DNA of 64,000 nucleotides, from NCBI RefSeq assembly GCF_900475595.1, contig NZ_LS483397.1, positions 1,149,001 through 1,213,000 on the forward strand, in the 5' to 3' direction. This document shows, one piece after another, positions 38,561 through 50,359 of the stretch; positions within the stretch are counted from its first letter, which is position 1, and every line of letters starts with the position of its first letter. The translations under genes and the position numbers were made by a program. The stretch is from Streptococcus uberis (GTDB lineage: Bacteria > Bacillota > Bacilli > Lactobacillales > Streptococcaceae). The notes beneath the pieces are model-generated. The model saw nothing but the letters and a program-made list of their open reading frames with translations. It was not told the DNA's origin and searched no databases.

Positions 38561-39823
38561 TTAAAAATGAATGGGGTGGAACCAAAACTGGTCTAAAAAT
38601 CCAGAAAACAGTAACAATGATACCATAACAATATGGAAGGTAACCATTATAGACAAATAGTGATAAGCTTTACTTGTAAATCTAGGTGGTAAACCTTTTT
38701 CTTTTCGTTTGCGGTTAATGGTTTTCTTCTTCCTGATCCAAGCATCCGTTAAGATTAAACCAAGTCCATGAAAAATGCCATAAGCAATATAATACCAGGT
38801 GATACCATGCCAAAATCCCATAATAGTCATATTAACAAGGTAGGCAACTCCAGAAGTGACATTCCTATTTTTGAAAACCTTGTGTTTAATGAGAAAATGA
38901 ACTAAACGCATGAAGACATAATCTCTAAACCAAAAAGACAAGGTCATGTGCCATCTGTTCCAGAACTCTTTTAAATTTGGTGACAGAAATGGTAAATGAA
39001 AATTCTTAGGAGTTTTAATACCCATTAATTGTGAGATAGCTATTGCAAACATTGAATAGCCAGCAAAGTCAAAGAAAAGATTCAAGCCATATAAGTACAT
39101 GACATATATGACAAAATGATTAAAATAGCCTCCTGTTGCCAAAGCTTGAGATTCAGCAAGAGGTAATAATACCGTTCCTAAAAAATACGAAATAATAAAT
39201 TTGTAGAGAAAACCTAGCATTATTTGCATTACTGAACTATTAATCATCTCTAAATATTCTTCTCGTTCAGGAAGTGTCCTATAGTTTTCTTGAAATCTTC
39301 TAAACCTATCGATAGGACCACTTGAAAAAGTAGGTAAAAAGATTAGGAAGCGCAAGTATTCCCATAAAGAGAACTCTTTAAGAATGCCATCACGCATTTC
39401 CATGATCATTCCAACACTTTTAAAGGTTAAGTAGGAAATACCTAAAAAACTAAAGAGCGAATGATGATGAGGTCCCTGACCTAATAGAGGATTAACTTTA
39501 ACGAAAAAGAGCGGAAGCAAAATCAGAACAACTGTACCTATAAAAATACCAATATGATTATAGCGAGTCCGATACCACTTATAAAAGAAAACAGTTAGTG
39601 TTTGCCAGACAAGGTATAGCACAAAAGCTTTTAATTGTGATGTATGGCCTTGACCAAACATTGCCAGAATGAAGAAAATCGTTACGACACTCTCATAAAT
39701 CTGAAATCGTTTTTTGAAAAATAGACCGATAATGATGGGTAATAAAGCAATAAGGATATAGATAAAATAAATGGGATTTGAATACGGATCTAGATATGGA
39801 ATTTGATTGAAAAATCCCATCAT
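38561..39823 (-). CDS. dltB: D-alanyl transferase DltB (MBOAT family)
   Basis: 420 residues, multi-spanning. MBOAT signature with the catalytic His in [20 protein letters not shown] (near 335). [12 protein letters not shown] and [16 protein letters not shown] are family segments. Transfers D-Ala across the membrane from DltC. Start overlaps the dltA stop by four bases. Confidence 0.97.
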   Translation of the reverse strand: MMGFFNQIPYLDPYSNPIYFIYILIALLPIIIGLFFKKRFQIYESVVTIFFILAMFGQGHTSQLKAFVLYLVWQTLTVFFYKWYRTRYNHIGIFIGTVVLILLPLFFVKVNPLLGQGPHHHSLFSFLGISYLTFKSVGMIMEMRDGILKEFSLWEYLRFLIFLPTFSSGPIDRFRRFQENYRTLPEREEYLEMINSSVMQIMLGFLYKFIISYFLGTVLLPLAESQALATGGYFNHFVIYVMYLYGLNLFFDFAGYSMFAIAISQLMGIKTPKNFHLPFLSPNLKEFWNRWHMTLSFWFRDYVFMRLVHFLIKHKVFKNRNVTSGVAYLVNMTIMGFWHGITWYYIAYGIFHGLGLILTDAWIRKKKTINRKRKEKGLPPRFTSKAYHYLSIMVTFHIVMVSLLLFSGFLDQFWFHPIHF

Positions 39824-41358
39824 TTTTGATTTACCTCATTGATTAAAGCTTTGATATCAGTTTTCCCATTTGGTGTTAGTGGTAAAGTATCTCGATAGAT
39901 AAATTTTGATGGCATCATATAAGACATCATTTTATCTTTCAAAGATTCTTTTATGGCTTTTGTCAAATCCAGATCACGATTAAATTGCTTTCTCACATCA
40001 TTTTTCAAGACAACATAGGCTAATAAATTTTGAACCTTGTGTTCAGTATTATAACGTGGAACTGCTACCGCTGACTCAATAAAAGGTGATTGCATTAATT
40101 GTTGTGAAACATCTTCCAACTCAATACGGTAACCTCCATATTTAATTTGAAAATCAAGACGCCCCCCATATTGTAAGATGTTACTTTCTGAGAAATATCC
40201 CAAATCACCTGTGTGATAAGCTGGCATGCCCTTATAGGTAAAGAAGGCTTCTTTTGTTTTCTCTGGGTTATTTAAATAGCCCTTTGAGACAGCCGGACCT
40301 GCAACAATAATTTCGCCTGCCTCTCCAAGTGGAACAGGTTGCAAGTTTTCATCAAGGATTAGAGTTGGTGAATCAGGTTTAGGATAACCAATTGGTAAAC
40401 GTGCTCCTTTTGCAACCATTTCTTTGGTAATTTGAATGGCTGAAAGTGCAACAGTCGCTTCAGTTGGACCGTAGGCATTAACAATAATTGCATTGGGAAA
40501 ACGTTCCATTAACTTTCTTGCCGTCGAGACTGTCAACTCCTCACCATCAAAATAAAAATGTGTTAAATGTGGCATTTTATCATGGCAGAAGTCATCACTT
40601 AACATAGCCAAATCAGCAAATGAAGGCGTCGATGTCCAAATTCCAACAGGCAACTGTATGATTGTCTTAAACAACTGTTTAAAATCTGAAACCAATTCTT
40701 TAGGTAATGCATATAATGTTCCACCCAAAGCTAAGGTAGGGGCCCAATACATCACTGATAGGTCAAATGAATAGGGTGGTTGAGCAAGCATTTGAGGGCG
40801 CTCTGGGATTGCAAATTCTTTGTCTTCTATCATCCAATTGGTAAAACTTAACAAATTATCATGTGAAATTTGAACCCCTTTAGGCTTACCCGTAGTACCA
40901 GAAGTAAAAATAATATAGTAATTATCGTCACCTTTAACAGGACTAGACATCGTAAATGATTTTTGCGCAACCTTTGCCATCTGAATATCCTCAAGACTGA
41001 TTACTTGTTTACTTTCAACAGTAACTGGAAGTTCTTCGATGGTGATAATAGCACTTGGTTGTCCTATTTCAATGATGTCTAAAATGCGATTCTGAGCAGA
41101 GTGAACGTCAACCGGAATATAAGCATGACCGGTTTTCGTTAAAGCAACAAAAGTTGCTAACATGTCATAGGTTTGAGCTCCAAAAACCATAACTGGGGAT
41201 TTGGCTTCTAAATGTAAGTCGCTAAGGAAAGCCGCGATGCTATCTGAATCTCTCTTTAAATCACCATATGTGTAAGACTCTCCCATACATTTGTATACAG
41301 GAAAATCCTTTTGTACTTTTGCTAACTCTTCAATACGTTCAACCATATCTTTTATCAT
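39820..41358 (-). CDS. dltA: D-alanine--D-alanyl carrier protein ligase
   Basis: 512 residues. Adenylation-domain core [15 protein letters not shown] (near 149-163), [13 protein letters not shown] and YHTGDLG; the catalytic Lys is in [11 protein letters not shown] near the C-terminus. Activates D-Ala as the adenylate and loads it on DltC. Gives teichoic acids positive charge, protecting from cationic peptides. Confidence 0.97.
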   Translation of the reverse strand: MIKDMVERIEELAKVQKDFPVYKCMGESYTYGDLKRDSDSIAAFLSDLHLEAKSPVMVFGAQTYDMLATFVALTKTGHAYIPVDVHSAQNRILDIIEIGQPSAIITIEELPVTVESKQVISLEDIQMAKVAQKSFTMSSPVKGDDNYYIIFTSGTTGKPKGVQISHDNLLSFTNWMIEDKEFAIPERPQMLAQPPYSFDLSVMYWAPTLALGGTLYALPKELVSDFKQLFKTIIQLPVGIWTSTPSFADLAMLSDDFCHDKMPHLTHFYFDGEELTVSTARKLMERFPNAIIVNAYGPTEATVALSAIQITKEMVAKGARLPIGYPKPDSPTLILDENLQPVPLGEAGEIIVAGPAVSKGYLNNPEKTKEAFFTYKGMPAYHTGDLGYFSESNILQYGGRLDFQIKYGGYRIELEDVSQQLMQSPFIESAVAVPRYNTEHKVQNLLAYVVLKNDVRKQFNRDLDLTKAIKESLKDKMMSYMMPSKFIYRDTLPLTPNGKTDIKALINEVNQK

Positions 41359-41370
41359 CTGTATGTCTCC

Positions 41371-41505
41371 TTAAAATTCATTATAAATAAATGCACTTTG
41401 ACCATGTCCCAAATAATCAAAGATATAAATTAATAACATAAAAATCAGATAAAATAGAATTGTTTTACCAATAAATATACCTATTGATTGCCACTTTTTA
41501 TTCAT
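41371..41505 (-). CDS. dltX: Teichoic acid D-Ala incorporation-associated protein DltX
   Basis: 44 residues with AAAGGAT upstream. One membrane helix (about 10-31, TILFYLIFMLLIYIF) and the conserved end GQSAFIYNEF characteristic of DltX, shown in related operons to be needed for D-alanylation and to take part in D-Ala transfer. First gene of dltXABCD, 12 bases before dltA. Confidence 0.95.
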   Translation of the reverse strand: MNKKWQSIGIFIGKTILFYLIFMLLIYIFDYLGHGQSAFIYNEF

Positions 41506-41549
41506 TGTCTATCCTTTGTCTTGTATTAGCTCTGTAAGGCACTAGAAAG

Positions 41550-41578
41550 ATTTTACCCTAATTCACATCATTGAGCAA
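41550..41578 (-). promoter_or_regulatory. dlt operon promoter
   Basis: Leftward -35 TTGCTC (41573-41578) and -10 TAAAAT (41550-41555) with a 17-base spacer, about 40 bases before dltX. The upstream 41580-41715 stretch is very AT-rich and shows no gene. Confidence 0.6.
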
Positions 41579-41715
41579 GAAAATTTCACAATTATGAGAT
41601 AAAATTTTAATTATTTTAAAATTTAATTTTCTGTTTCCTTAATGTTATTAGATGTCAACTACTATATTTAGGTATTAACTGTAATAGTTGTAACTTAAAC
41701 TTTTCTTAATTTTTC

Positions 41716-41750
41716 ATTAAAAAAAGCATGGACATCAATCCATACTTTTT
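41716..41750 (-). terminator. Terminator of uvrB
   Basis: Leftward AAAGTATGGA-ttgatg-TCCATGCTTTTTTT; the uvrB TGA (41735-41737) lies in the loop region. Confidence 0.8.
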
Positions 41751-43726
41751 AATTCTAAAACCATATCTCTAATTTGAGCTGCCAATTCAAAATCAAGGAG
41801 CTCAGCTGCTTCATGCATTTGTTTTTGCAATTTCTTGATAGCTTCTTGCCTTTCTGATTTTGTCATAACAGAATAATCAAGACTTTCTTCTTCAACTTCT
41901 GTGTTTGTGCCTTTTGTGATTGAAATCAGGTCTCTAATTTCTTTTTTGATTGTTTGTGGAACAATACCATGTTCTTCGTTATAAGCCATTTGAATTTGGC
42001 GACGACGCGCTGTTTCATCAATGGCTTTTTGCATAGACTCTGTCATTTTGTCAGCATACATGATAACACGACCCTGTGAATTTCTTGCTGCCCGCCCTAT
42101 GGTTTGAATTAAACCACGCTCGTTTCGAAGGAAACCTTCTTTGTCCGCATCTAGGATAGCAACAAGACTTACCTCAGGAACATCGATTCCTTCGCGCAGC
42201 AGATTTATCCCAATCAAAACGTCAAAAACGCCTAATCGAAGATCACGAATAATTTCAGTCCTCTCCAAAGTTTTGATGTCGCTATGCATGTACTTCACTT
42301 TGACACCCATTTCTTTGAGGTAATCTGTTAAATCTTCTGCCATTTTTTTAGTCAATGTGGTGATAAAAGTCCTTTCACCACGTTCTGTTCTTAAATTGAT
42401 TTCACCCAACAAATCATCCATTTGCCCCATAGTCGGACGAACTTCCACAATAGGGTCTAATAGCCCTGTTGGTCGGATAATTTGTTCCACAATTGTATCG
42501 GTTTGTTCCAACTCATAATCACCAGGAGTTGCAGATACGTAAACAATTTGATGAACGTGACTTTCAAACTCCTCTCGTCTTAAAGGTCTGTTATCCAAGG
42601 CGGAAGGAAGTCTAAAGCCATAATCAACAAGCATTTTTTTACGAGCTTGGTCCCCATTATACATTCCCTTAATCTGTCCCATCGTCATGTGACTCTCATC
42701 AATCATAATTAAGAAATCTTCAGGGAAAAAGTCTAATAGCGTATAAGGAGGTTCTCCTTCCGAACGGCCATCCATATGTCTTGAATAGTTTTCGACACCG
42801 TTGGTATAGCCCATTTCACGGAGCATTTCAATATCATATTCTGTTCTTTGTTTTAAACGTTGCGCTTCTAAGAGCTTACCTTCTGACTCAAAAACTTTAA
42901 GCTGACTAGCTAGCTCAGCTTGAATTTTAGCAATTGAGGCTTCCATGTGTTCATCATTGGTCACAAAGTGAGTAGCTGGGAAAAGGACTAAATGCTCTGC
43001 TTCTCCCAAAATTTTCCCTGTTAAGGATTCAATTTCCCGAATACGATCAATTTCATCCCCAAAAAACTCTATACGAAAGGCATGTTCATCACGGGATGCT
43101 GGGAAAACTTCAACAACATCTCCACGAACACGAAATCGTCCTCTTTGGAAGTCAAAATCGTTACGTTCAAATTGAATATCAACCAGTTGATTCAAGAGTT
43201 GGTCTCGAGAGATTTCTTGACCTGGTCGAAGACTGACTGCAGAATCAGCGTACTCTTTGGGCGAACCCAAACCATAAATACAAGATACCGAGGCAACAAC
43301 GATAACATCGTTTCTTTCTAATAAAGAAGAGGTTGCGGAATGACGTAATTTATCAATTTCATCATTAACAGACGAATCTTTTTCGATATAAGTATCACTA
43401 GAAGGTACATATGCCTCCGGTTGATAATAATCATAATAGGATACAAAATATTCCACTGTATTTTCAGGGAAAAATTCCTTAAATTCTCCATACAATTGCC
43501 CTGCCAAGGTTTTATTGTGAGCAATGACTAATGTAGGCTTATTGACTTTACTAATAACTTGACTCATGGTATAGGTTTTACCAGTACCAGTAGCTCCTAG
43601 TAATATCTGTGCTTTTTCACCACCTTCAATGTTATCGACTAACTGCTCAATTGCTTGAGGTTGATCACCGGAAGGCTGGTATTTGGATACTAATTTAAAA
43701 GTGTTCTCATCTCGTCTATCTATCAT
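41735..43726 (-). CDS. uvrB: Excinuclease ABC subunit B
   Basis: 663 residues. Walker [11 protein letters not shown] (42-51), the beta-hairpin block [22 protein letters not shown] (near 91), [14 protein letters not shown], helicase motif [11 protein letters not shown], and the C-terminal UVR motif (about 625-660) for UvrC/UvrA contact. Damage verification in nucleotide excision repair. Confidence 0.98.
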   Translation of the reverse strand: MIDRRDENTFKLVSKYQPSGDQPQAIEQLVDNIEGGEKAQILLGATGTGKTYTMSQVISKVNKPTLVIAHNKTLAGQLYGEFKEFFPENTVEYFVSYYDYYQPEAYVPSSDTYIEKDSSVNDEIDKLRHSATSSLLERNDVIVVASVSCIYGLGSPKEYADSAVSLRPGQEISRDQLLNQLVDIQFERNDFDFQRGRFRVRGDVVEVFPASRDEHAFRIEFFGDEIDRIREIESLTGKILGEAEHLVLFPATHFVTNDEHMEASIAKIQAELASQLKVFESEGKLLEAQRLKQRTEYDIEMLREMGYTNGVENYSRHMDGRSEGEPPYTLLDFFPEDFLIMIDESHMTMGQIKGMYNGDQARKKMLVDYGFRLPSALDNRPLRREEFESHVHQIVYVSATPGDYELEQTDTIVEQIIRPTGLLDPIVEVRPTMGQMDDLLGEINLRTERGERTFITTLTKKMAEDLTDYLKEMGVKVKYMHSDIKTLERTEIIRDLRLGVFDVLIGINLLREGIDVPEVSLVAILDADKEGFLRNERGLIQTIGRAARNSQGRVIMYADKMTESMQKAIDETARRRQIQMAYNEEHGIVPQTIKKEIRDLISITKGTNTEVEEESLDYSVMTKSERQEAIKKLQKQMHEAAELLDFELAAQIRDMVLELKSMD

Positions 43727-43804
43727 TTCAATACCTAAAACTCTTTCTTAAACCTATTTTAACACAGGAAGCTTCATTTCTGTAAATGAAAGATTTTAGA
43801 GTCA

Positions 43805-43821
43805 TGTTATATTTTCTAACA
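43805..43821 (+). promoter_or_regulatory. GlnR-type operator upstream of glnPQ
   Basis: TGTTATATTTTCTAACA fits the GlnR/TnrA consensus TGTNA-N7-TNACA exactly, inside a 21-base palindrome (43803-43823). It ends 16 bases before the -35 of the glnP promoter. Confidence 0.85.
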
Positions 43822-43837
43822 TGAAAAAATAAAAAGT

Positions 43838-43866
43838 TTGCTAATGTCAGACTTTTCTGATATAAT
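43838..43866 (+). promoter_or_regulatory. glnPQ promoter
   Basis: -35 TTGCTA (43838-43843), 17-base spacer, perfect -10 TATAAT (43861-43866), just downstream of the GlnR box. Confidence 0.85.
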
Positions 43867-43894
43867 GAAGCATATTTTTTCAAAGGAGAAAAAA

Positions 43895-46069
43895 ATGAAA
43901 AAGATACTAAAGGTTTCCTTGCTTGCAATGCTTGCTCCTCTTTTTTTTATGGGAAGTATTGTAAGTGCTGAAACAATTACCATTGTTTCAGATACCGCTT
44001 ATGCCCCGTTTGAATACAAAGATTCTGATCAGGTCTATAAAGGCATTGATGTAGATATTATTAATGAAGTTGCTAAACGCCAAAATTGGGATTTCAAGAT
44101 GACCTTTCCAGGTTTTGATGCTGCTGTTAATGCTGTTCAATCTGGCCAAGCAAATGCCTTAATGGCAGGTACAACCATTACCGAAGATCGTCAAAAAGTA
44201 TTTCATTTTTCAGATCCTTACTATGACACAAAAATCGTTATTGCAACCCAAAAAGCAAAACCAATTAAAAGTTATAAGGCTTTAAAAGGAAAAACTGTTG
44301 GTGTTAAAAATGGTACAGCTGCCCAATCTTTTTTAGATAAGCATAAAGAAAAATATGGTTACAGTGTTAAAACTTTTGATACTGGCGACCTCATGTATAA
44401 TAGTTTATCTTCTGGTTCTATTGATGCCGTAATGGATGATGAACCTGTTATTCAATTTGCTATTAAACAAAATCAGGATGTCGCTATTAACATGGAAGGC
44501 GAAGCCATTGGTAGTTTTGGCTTTGCGGTTAAAAAAGGCAGTGGTTATGATGCTTTAGTTGATGATTTTAATAAAGCATTGAAAGAGATGAAAGCTGACG
44601 GTACATACCAAGATATCATGGCAAAATGGCTTGGCAACGACGTCAAAGCTGATAGTCTCGCATCTACTGGTGATGCTTCCAAAAAGGCAACACCTGTTAA
44701 AGAAAAATATAAAATTGTTGCAGACTCTTCTTTTGCCCCATTTGAATTCCAAAATGACAAAGGTGAATATGTTGGTATTGATATGGAATTGATTAAAGCC
44801 ATCGCAAAGCAACAAGGTTTTACCATTGAAATTGCAAACCCAGGCTTTGACGCTGCATTAAATGCCGTTCAGTCTGGTCAAGCAGATGCTGCTATTGCAG
44901 GTATGTCTATCACCGATCAACGTAAAGAAATTTTTGATTTCTCAGACTCTTATTACACTTCTAAAATTTTACTAGGTGTTAAGTCTGGATCTAAAATTTC
45001 ATCTTATAAAGATCTAAAAGGGAAAACAGTAGGTGCCAAAAAAGGGACTGCTTCCTATGATTTCCTTGACAATAACAAAGATAAATACAACTACAGTCTA
45101 AAAGCATTTGATGAAGCATCATCAATGTATGATAGCTTAAATTCTGGATCCATTGCTGCTTTAATGGATGACGAAGCGATTTTAAAATACGCTATTCAAC
45201 AAGGACGCCAATTTGAAACACCTATCAAAGGTGAGCCTTCTGGAGAATATGGCTTCGCTGTTAAAAAAGGATCAAATCCAGAACTTATTGAGATGTTTAA
45301 CAACGGCTTAGCAGCTTTAAAAAAATCAGGTGAATACAAAAAGATTCTCAACCACTATTTAGCATCTGATAAAGCTGAAAAAGAAGTTAAGAAAGCTGAT
45401 GAGTCAAATATTGCTGGATTAATTTCGAACAACTACAAACAATTATTATCTGGTTTAGGTACTACCTTGAGCCTTACCTTAATTTCATTTGCAATTGCTA
45501 TGATTATTGGTATTATTTTCGGTATGATGGCTGTTTCTCCAAGTAAAGGTATGCGTATAGCTTCTTCCATTTTCGTAGATGTTGTTCGTGGTATCCCATT
45601 GATGATTGTTGCAGCCTTCATTTTCTGGGGCGTACCAAATCTGATTGAGAGCATGACTGGACACCAATCACCTATTAATGATTTCTTAGCAGCTACAATT
45701 GCCTTATCATTAAATGGTGGTGCCTACATTGCTGAGATTGTGCGAGGGGGGATTGAAGCTATTCCTGCCGGACAAATGGAAGCTAGTCGAAGCCTAGGTA
45801 TCCCTTACCGTGTTACCATGAAAAAAATCATTTTACCTCAAGCAGTTAAAGTTATGTTACCGAACTTTATTAACCAATTCGTCATTTCTTTAAAAGATAC
45901 TACTATCGTTTCAGCAATTGGTCTTGTTGAACTGTTCCAAACTGGTAAAATTATCATTGCTCGTAACTATCAGTCTTTCCGCATGTATGCGATTTTAGCA
46001 ATTATCTATCTTATCATGATTACACTCTTAACAAGACTAGCAAAACGTTTAGAAAAGAGGCTTAACTAA
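43895..46069 (+). CDS. glnP: Glutamine ABC transporter, fused substrate-binding/permease protein GlnP
   Basis: 724 residues from ATG 43895 (AAAGGAG at 6-7 bases); the longer frame upstream overlaps the promoter. Signal/anchor peptide at 1-26, then two tandem type 3 solute-binding domains (about 27-255 and 270-505). Both open [11 protein letters not shown] / [11 protein letters not shown] and carry [14 protein letters not shown] five-helix permease domain with EAA loop [25 protein letters not shown] (near 630-655) follows. This double-domain GlnP imports Gln, Glu and Asn in lactic acid bacteria. Ends overlapping glnQ by one base. Confidence 0.96.
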   Translation: MKKILKVSLLAMLAPLFFMGSIVSAETITIVSDTAYAPFEYKDSDQVYKGIDVDIINEVAKRQNWDFKMTFPGFDAAVNAVQSGQANALMAGTTITEDRQKVFHFSDPYYDTKIVIATQKAKPIKSYKALKGKTVGVKNGTAAQSFLDKHKEKYGYSVKTFDTGDLMYNSLSSGSIDAVMDDEPVIQFAIKQNQDVAINMEGEAIGSFGFAVKKGSGYDALVDDFNKALKEMKADGTYQDIMAKWLGNDVKADSLASTGDASKKATPVKEKYKIVADSSFAPFEFQNDKGEYVGIDMELIKAIAKQQGFTIEIANPGFDAALNAVQSGQADAAIAGMSITDQRKEIFDFSDSYYTSKILLGVKSGSKISSYKDLKGKTVGAKKGTASYDFLDNNKDKYNYSLKAFDEASSMYDSLNSGSIAALMDDEAILKYAIQQGRQFETPIKGEPSGEYGFAVKKGSNPELIEMFNNGLAALKKSGEYKKILNHYLASDKAEKEVKKADESNIAGLISNNYKQLLSGLGTTLSLTLISFAIAMIIGIIFGMMAVSPSKGMRIASSIFVDVVRGIPLMIVAAFIFWGVPNLIESMTGHQSPINDFLAATIALSLNGGAYIAEIVRGGIEAIPAGQMEASRSLGIPYRVTMKKIILPQAVKVMLPNFINQFVISLKDTTIVSAIGLVELFQTGKIIIARNYQSFRMYAILAIIYLIMITLLTRLAKRLEKRLN

Positions 46070-46809
46070 TGGCAGAATTAAAAATTGATGTTCAAGATTT
46101 ACACAAATCCTTCGGTAAAAATGAAGTATTGAAGGGTATTGATGCCAAGTTTTATGAAGGAGACGTTGTTTGTATTATTGGTCCTTCAGGTTCTGGTAAA
46201 TCAACCTTTCTACGTACTCTAAACTTACTTGAAAGCATCACAAGTGGTAAAGTCGTTGTTGATGGATTTGAATTATCTGATCCTCATACAAACATCGATA
46301 AAGCTCGTGAGAACATTGGCATGGTTTTCCAACATTTCAATCTTTTTCCACATATGACTGTTATAGAAAATATCATGTTTGGCCCTGTGGAATTAGGCAA
46401 AGAATCTAAAGAAACTGCCAAAAAACATGCCTTGGAACTATTAGAAAAAGTTGGCCTTTCTGATAAAGCAGAAGCCTATCCTGCCAGCCTATCTGGTGGA
46501 CAAAAACAAAGGGTTGCTATTGCACGTAGTCTAGCTATGAACCCAGACATCATGTTGTTTGATGAACCAACATCTGCTCTTGACCCTGAAATGGTTGGGG
46601 ATGTTTTAAATGTAATGCGTGATTTGGCTAAGCAAGGAATGACCATGTTAATTGTCACTCATGAAATGGGATTTGCAAGGCAAGTTGCCAATCGTGTTAT
46701 CTTTACAGATGGGGGACAATTCTTAGAGGATGGCACTCCTGAAGAAATATTTGATCATCCAAAACACCCACGTCTCATTGAATTTTTAGATAAAGTATTA
46801 AATGTCTAA
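46069..46809 (+). CDS. glnQ: Glutamine ABC transporter ATP-binding protein
   Basis: 246 residues. Walker [10 protein letters not shown] (38-46), signature LSGGQKQR (near 142), Walker [13 protein letters not shown] and switch His in VTHEMGF. Energises GlnP. Cotranscribed with glnP and followed by a terminator. Confidence 0.96.
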   Translation: MAELKIDVQDLHKSFGKNEVLKGIDAKFYEGDVVCIIGPSGSGKSTFLRTLNLLESITSGKVVVDGFELSDPHTNIDKARENIGMVFQHFNLFPHMTVIENIMFGPVELGKESKETAKKHALELLEKVGLSDKAEAYPASLSGGQKQRVAIARSLAMNPDIMLFDEPTSALDPEMVGDVLNVMRDLAKQGMTMLIVTHEMGFARQVANRVIFTDGGQFLEDGTPEEIFDHPKHPRLIEFLDKVLNV

Positions 46810-46825
46810 AGCATAAAGTGATGTC

Positions 46826-46854
46826 AAAAGCCCTGTATTTTTACAGGGCTTTTT
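46826..46854 (+). terminator. Terminator after glnQ
   Basis: AAAAGCCCTGTA-tttt-TACAGGGCTTTTT; may also receive leftward transcription from the protease gene, whose stop is 44 bases away. Confidence 0.88.
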
Positions 46855-46897
46855 CTTATTTCTTTGGGATGTTTTGAATAATTATCCAATAGGCATA

Positions 46898-49800
46898 TTA
46901 ATCTCTCTTTTTAAAGTATGACCATAGGACTTGTAATATGCCACCAAATAACATGGCAATCCCTAAAAATGTCATTGTCTTTTGTGAATCAACTGTTTTA
47001 GGAAGACTTGTTTTTTGGCTTATTGACTGCGGATGAAGAGTTCCATCCTTAAGCGTGATTGAAGCGGGAACTTTTGGAAACTTATTTTTCTCACTTCTTT
47101 CAGACTTACTTTCATCCATAATGTCTTTCTCTTTTTCAACCATTAATTGGTCATTTTGTTTTTGGCCATCAATTGATGGTGTCGATAGTAGAGTTTGTTG
47201 ACTAAGATTTTCTTGCTTTTCGTGTCTAATATCACCTGTATTATATTCTTTTCTATCACTCTTACTCTCTTCAAGTGAATGCATTTGATCTGAATGACTG
47301 TTCAATAATTGTGACAGGCTAATAACACTAAAATTACCTGAGAAATCTTCTCTGACAAAGAAGAAATGATCAGTTTTATCAAGATTGATAGTAATCTTCT
47401 CTCCACTGAGTTCATCTTCAACTTGGTTTGGGATCACAAAATGTCCCATATCATCTTTTTCAAAAGTGGTGAAATTAATATCATCTGTTCCATATTTATA
47501 GTAAAGTCGATCACGATAAGTATCATGAGATAAATAGTCTCTTGATTCTGTTAGCTCAATCCGTCTTTCGGCTAGCATCAAGATTGCACTTTGTGGCAGT
47601 TTTGACGGGGTTAAATCAACTAGAATATCAAAATCAATAAACTGTTCTTTGGCCCCTTCAGCAAGTGGCGTATAAGTTACACGATATCGATATAATCCCT
47701 CTGTAACCGGATTTCCAGAAGCATCTTTACCTTCCCAAACGGTATTTTCAAGCATGCTTTCTTTGATATCATTTGTATTCACATCTTTTTTAGCAAAAGC
47801 TTTTATAGGACTCTCCCAAATCGGATGTTGCAAATCATCACTTGGAAATACCTGTGCTTTGATGTCTCTGACATTTCTTAAGAAAACACCTCTAAATCCC
47901 ACTTTATCCATATTATCATCGCCATTAGGTGAAAGTGCTAGATAAGGTTTGCCTTCGACAAATCGGAATCGACGAACCGTATTATCTCCTTCTTTATTAT
48001 AGGAACCGAGGTAATCAGTCGTGCTAAATTCAGAAGCCATCTCTGGTGAAAAGCCATCTATTTTACTTCCTTCAACCAGTGACCAAGGCGTAAATGTTGT
48101 TATAAGACCAGTCATATATTGTTCTTTAATTTGTTGGATACTATCCACTTCAAAGTCATAAGGGTCTTGGCCTTCTTTGGGGCTGTAGTAAAACGTACCA
48201 TCTAAATTTCGATAAATTGGACTATCAAGAGCCTCTAAATCTGCAAATTTTCCTTTGAAAGCGATAAAGGGAATAGATAAGTCTTTTTGAGCACCTTCCT
48301 TAGACTGAAATACTACAAAACCATCTAGAAAATAACCGTTAGGCATTTGAGCTTTAAGCTGTTGATCAAAGTTAGAAATATCAACCTTGATAACCACTTC
48401 TTGCTTTTGCTTCGGAGCTAGTTTTACTTGGAGGGGTCTCGTTTGATATAGCTCTTGTGGACGCAAGAGAATACGCCCCTTTCCAACTTTGTCAGTAAGC
48501 ACCCTTGCAAAGTAAGTAAAGTTTTTTTCCTGATTGCTTAAATTATGTAAGGTTACTCTTAATTCGAACTGATTATTGACATCACCTAATTGAATTTTTG
48601 AAAGACCATCCGCAGCTGTTACATAAACATCTGTTTCAAGGGCCTTTTTGGCATCCAGTGCCCCTGCTCCTTGAACCCTAGGAGAATAGTAACTGTGATC
48701 TAACTCTGAATAAATTGGACTGGCAGTAGACATTAATAAGTTCTTAACTAACTGTAACTGTTCCTTAGCACTTAAGTGAGGGTATTCTTTCTGAATGTGT
48801 TTACGGACTAAATGAATAATTCCCATAGCATGTGGACTTGCAGCACTAGTTCCTGACATCTTTGAGTAGTCGTTTCCTGGAGTAGGTGAATAAATTTCAT
48901 AGCCAGGTGCAGCAAAATCAGGTTTCATATTGCCATCAACTGATAAGCCCCAGCTTGAAAAGTTTGTCATTTGTCTGCCACCAGGCACCTCAACTAATTG
49001 CTTCTCTTTTTTTAATCTAAACTGTGGACTTGTCATCGTTTTTAACCAATCTGCATCCTCTTTACTGATAAAGCCCATAGGTAAAGGACCATTATAAGCT
49101 AAAGGAATGAGCGGTTTTTTAACTTGATTATTGTGGACAAGTACACCAGCTGCTCCCAAAGCCTCAACTTTTTCAGCAACTTCTTTGGAATTGGTGACAA
49201 AGTCATAATTCAAGACTAAAACCTTATTTTTCAGTCTTTCTGCATTCTCTTCCGTTTCTAATCCCTTTTCTAAGAAAATGAGCTCATAGTCCTTATTTTC
49301 TGCAAATGGACTAGCCATTTCAAGCGCCAAGGCTTTTGATGTGCTACCGTCAGTAACCGATAGTACTCTGCTCCAATAGTGCGGTGCAACATATGCTGCT
49401 ACTGTAAAAACCTCCTCCGTAGTTGCTGGAGTTCCAATGACACCTGTATCAGGATTTTTCGCAAGAGGCTTCGTCTGGCTGCCGCCCATGGCATAATCAT
49501 TTCCTGCAGCAACAACAATAGCGACGCCTTTATCTGCTGCTAATGCTAAGGCTTTTTTGAAATCATCATTAAGTTCATGGCTAGCTTTTCCAACTTGTCC
49601 AAAACTCATATTAATAGCTGTTGCTCCTAAAGCAATAGCATCTTTAACAGCCATGGCATAATGCTTTTCTCTTTCACCTTCTACACTTGGTTGCCCTACT
49701 TTTAAAAATAATAATTGAGCATTGGGAACAATGCCTTGCATTTGCTCCTTATTTTCTTTCTGTGTTAGGCCTGAAGCAGTTGCAATCCCTGCGACGTGGG

Positions 49801-50329
49801 TTCCATGGTAGGTATTTCTGTCAATAGACTCTTCCCCTTGTGTGTAATCATGGTAAAATGGGAGCTTATCATTTATCCACTGTCCTCGTTCAATACCTAA
49901 TAATTGTTTCTTACTGTCAATGCTGGTTTGATCTGTGTACATTTTGTCAGCATCCTCTGGAAGCTGTAGCATGGAATGATTGGTTTCAATTCCTGAATCA
50001 ATGACAGCTAAGACATCTCCTTCCCCTGTGCCAACTTTTTCCCAAAGAGCCTGGATATGAGATGGATCGACCTTTTCAATCATAGGTTGTAAGCTTTTTG
50101 GGGCAGTCTCATCCTTTTGATTGGTCTCTTGATTTGAGTTTGAGAGGTCTTCTGAACTTATGATAGTATGAGGCGTAGATGTTTCTGTCATCTTACTAAG
50201 CAAATCCGACTGCTTTTCATTTTGCAATTGATCTGCTGAGACTGTTGAAACTGTTGTCGTTAATACACTTGTTGCTAATAATGAGATTTTTAATATATGT
50301 TTTTTTCTCGAGTTAATGTTATTTTTCAC
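46898..50329 (-). CDS. Cell-wall-anchored subtilisin-like serine protease (lactocepin/C5a-peptidase type)
   Basis: 1143 residues from GTG 50329, seven bases after GGAGG; the frame runs 16 codons further but through the promoter. Signal peptide 1-32, S8 catalytic domain with Asp111 (AVIDSGIE), His175 (YHGTHVAG), oxyanion Asn277 (VAAGNDYA) and Ser495 (MSGTSAASPH). A PA domain is inserted (about 340-450). Fn3-like domains follow to about 1000, then a charged spacer and a sorting signal LPKTVD (1109-1114), hydrophobic helix and KKRD tail. The fifth residue of the sorting motif is Val, not Gly. Probably a surface virulence or nutrition protease. I recall S. uberis SUB1154 as similar (not checked). 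Confidence 0.93.
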   Translation of the reverse strand: MKNNINSRKKHILKISLLATSVLTTTVSTVSADQLQNEKQSDLLSKMTETSTPHTIISSEDLSNSNQETNQKDETAPKSLQPMIEKVDPSHIQALWEKVGTGEGDVLAVIDSGIETNHSMLQLPEDADKMYTDQTSIDSKKQLLGIERGQWINDKLPFYHDYTQGEESIDRNTYHGTHVAGIATASGLTQKENKEQMQGIVPNAQLLFLKVGQPSVEGEREKHYAMAVKDAIALGATAINMSFGQVGKASHELNDDFKKALALAADKGVAIVVAAGNDYAMGGSQTKPLAKNPDTGVIGTPATTEEVFTVAAYVAPHYWSRVLSVTDGSTSKALALEMASPFAENKDYELIFLEKGLETEENAERLKNKVLVLNYDFVTNSKEVAEKVEALGAAGVLVHNNQVKKPLIPLAYNGPLPMGFISKEDADWLKTMTSPQFRLKKEKQLVEVPGGRQMTNFSSWGLSVDGNMKPDFAAPGYEIYSPTPGNDYSKMSGTSAASPHAMGIIHLVRKHIQKEYPHLSAKEQLQLVKNLLMSTASPIYSELDHSYYSPRVQGAGALDAKKALETDVYVTAADGLSKIQLGDVNNQFELRVTLHNLSNQEKNFTYFARVLTDKVGKGRILLRPQELYQTRPLQVKLAPKQKQEVVIKVDISNFDQQLKAQMPNGYFLDGFVVFQSKEGAQKDLSIPFIAFKGKFADLEALDSPIYRNLDGTFYYSPKEGQDPYDFEVDSIQQIKEQYMTGLITTFTPWSLVEGSKIDGFSPEMASEFSTTDYLGSYNKEGDNTVRRFRFVEGKPYLALSPNGDDNMDKVGFRGVFLRNVRDIKAQVFPSDDLQHPIWESPIKAFAKKDVNTNDIKESMLENTVWEGKDASGNPVTEGLYRYRVTYTPLAEGAKEQFIDFDILVDLTPSKLPQSAILMLAERRIELTESRDYLSHDTYRDRLYYKYGTDDINFTTFEKDDMGHFVIPNQVEDELSGEKITINLDKTDHFFFVREDFSGNFSVISLSQLLNSHSDQMHSLEESKSDRKEYNTGDIRHEKQENLSQQTLLSTPSIDGQKQNDQLMVEKEKDIMDESKSERSEKNKFPKVPASITLKDGTLHPQSISQKTSLPKTVDSQKTMTFLGIAMLFGGILQVLWSYFKKRD

Positions 50330-50359
50330 AATAAGTCCTCCATTACATGTCTGTTCATT

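Noticed and set aside
43895-46069. Possible recent gene fusion in glnP
   Set aside because: Two tandem binding domains fused to the permease are the normal GlnP form in lactic acid bacteria.
46898-50329. Protease as a horizontally acquired island gene
   Set aside because: Neighbours are ordinary core genes and no mobile element, repeat border or clear compositional shift is visible around it.
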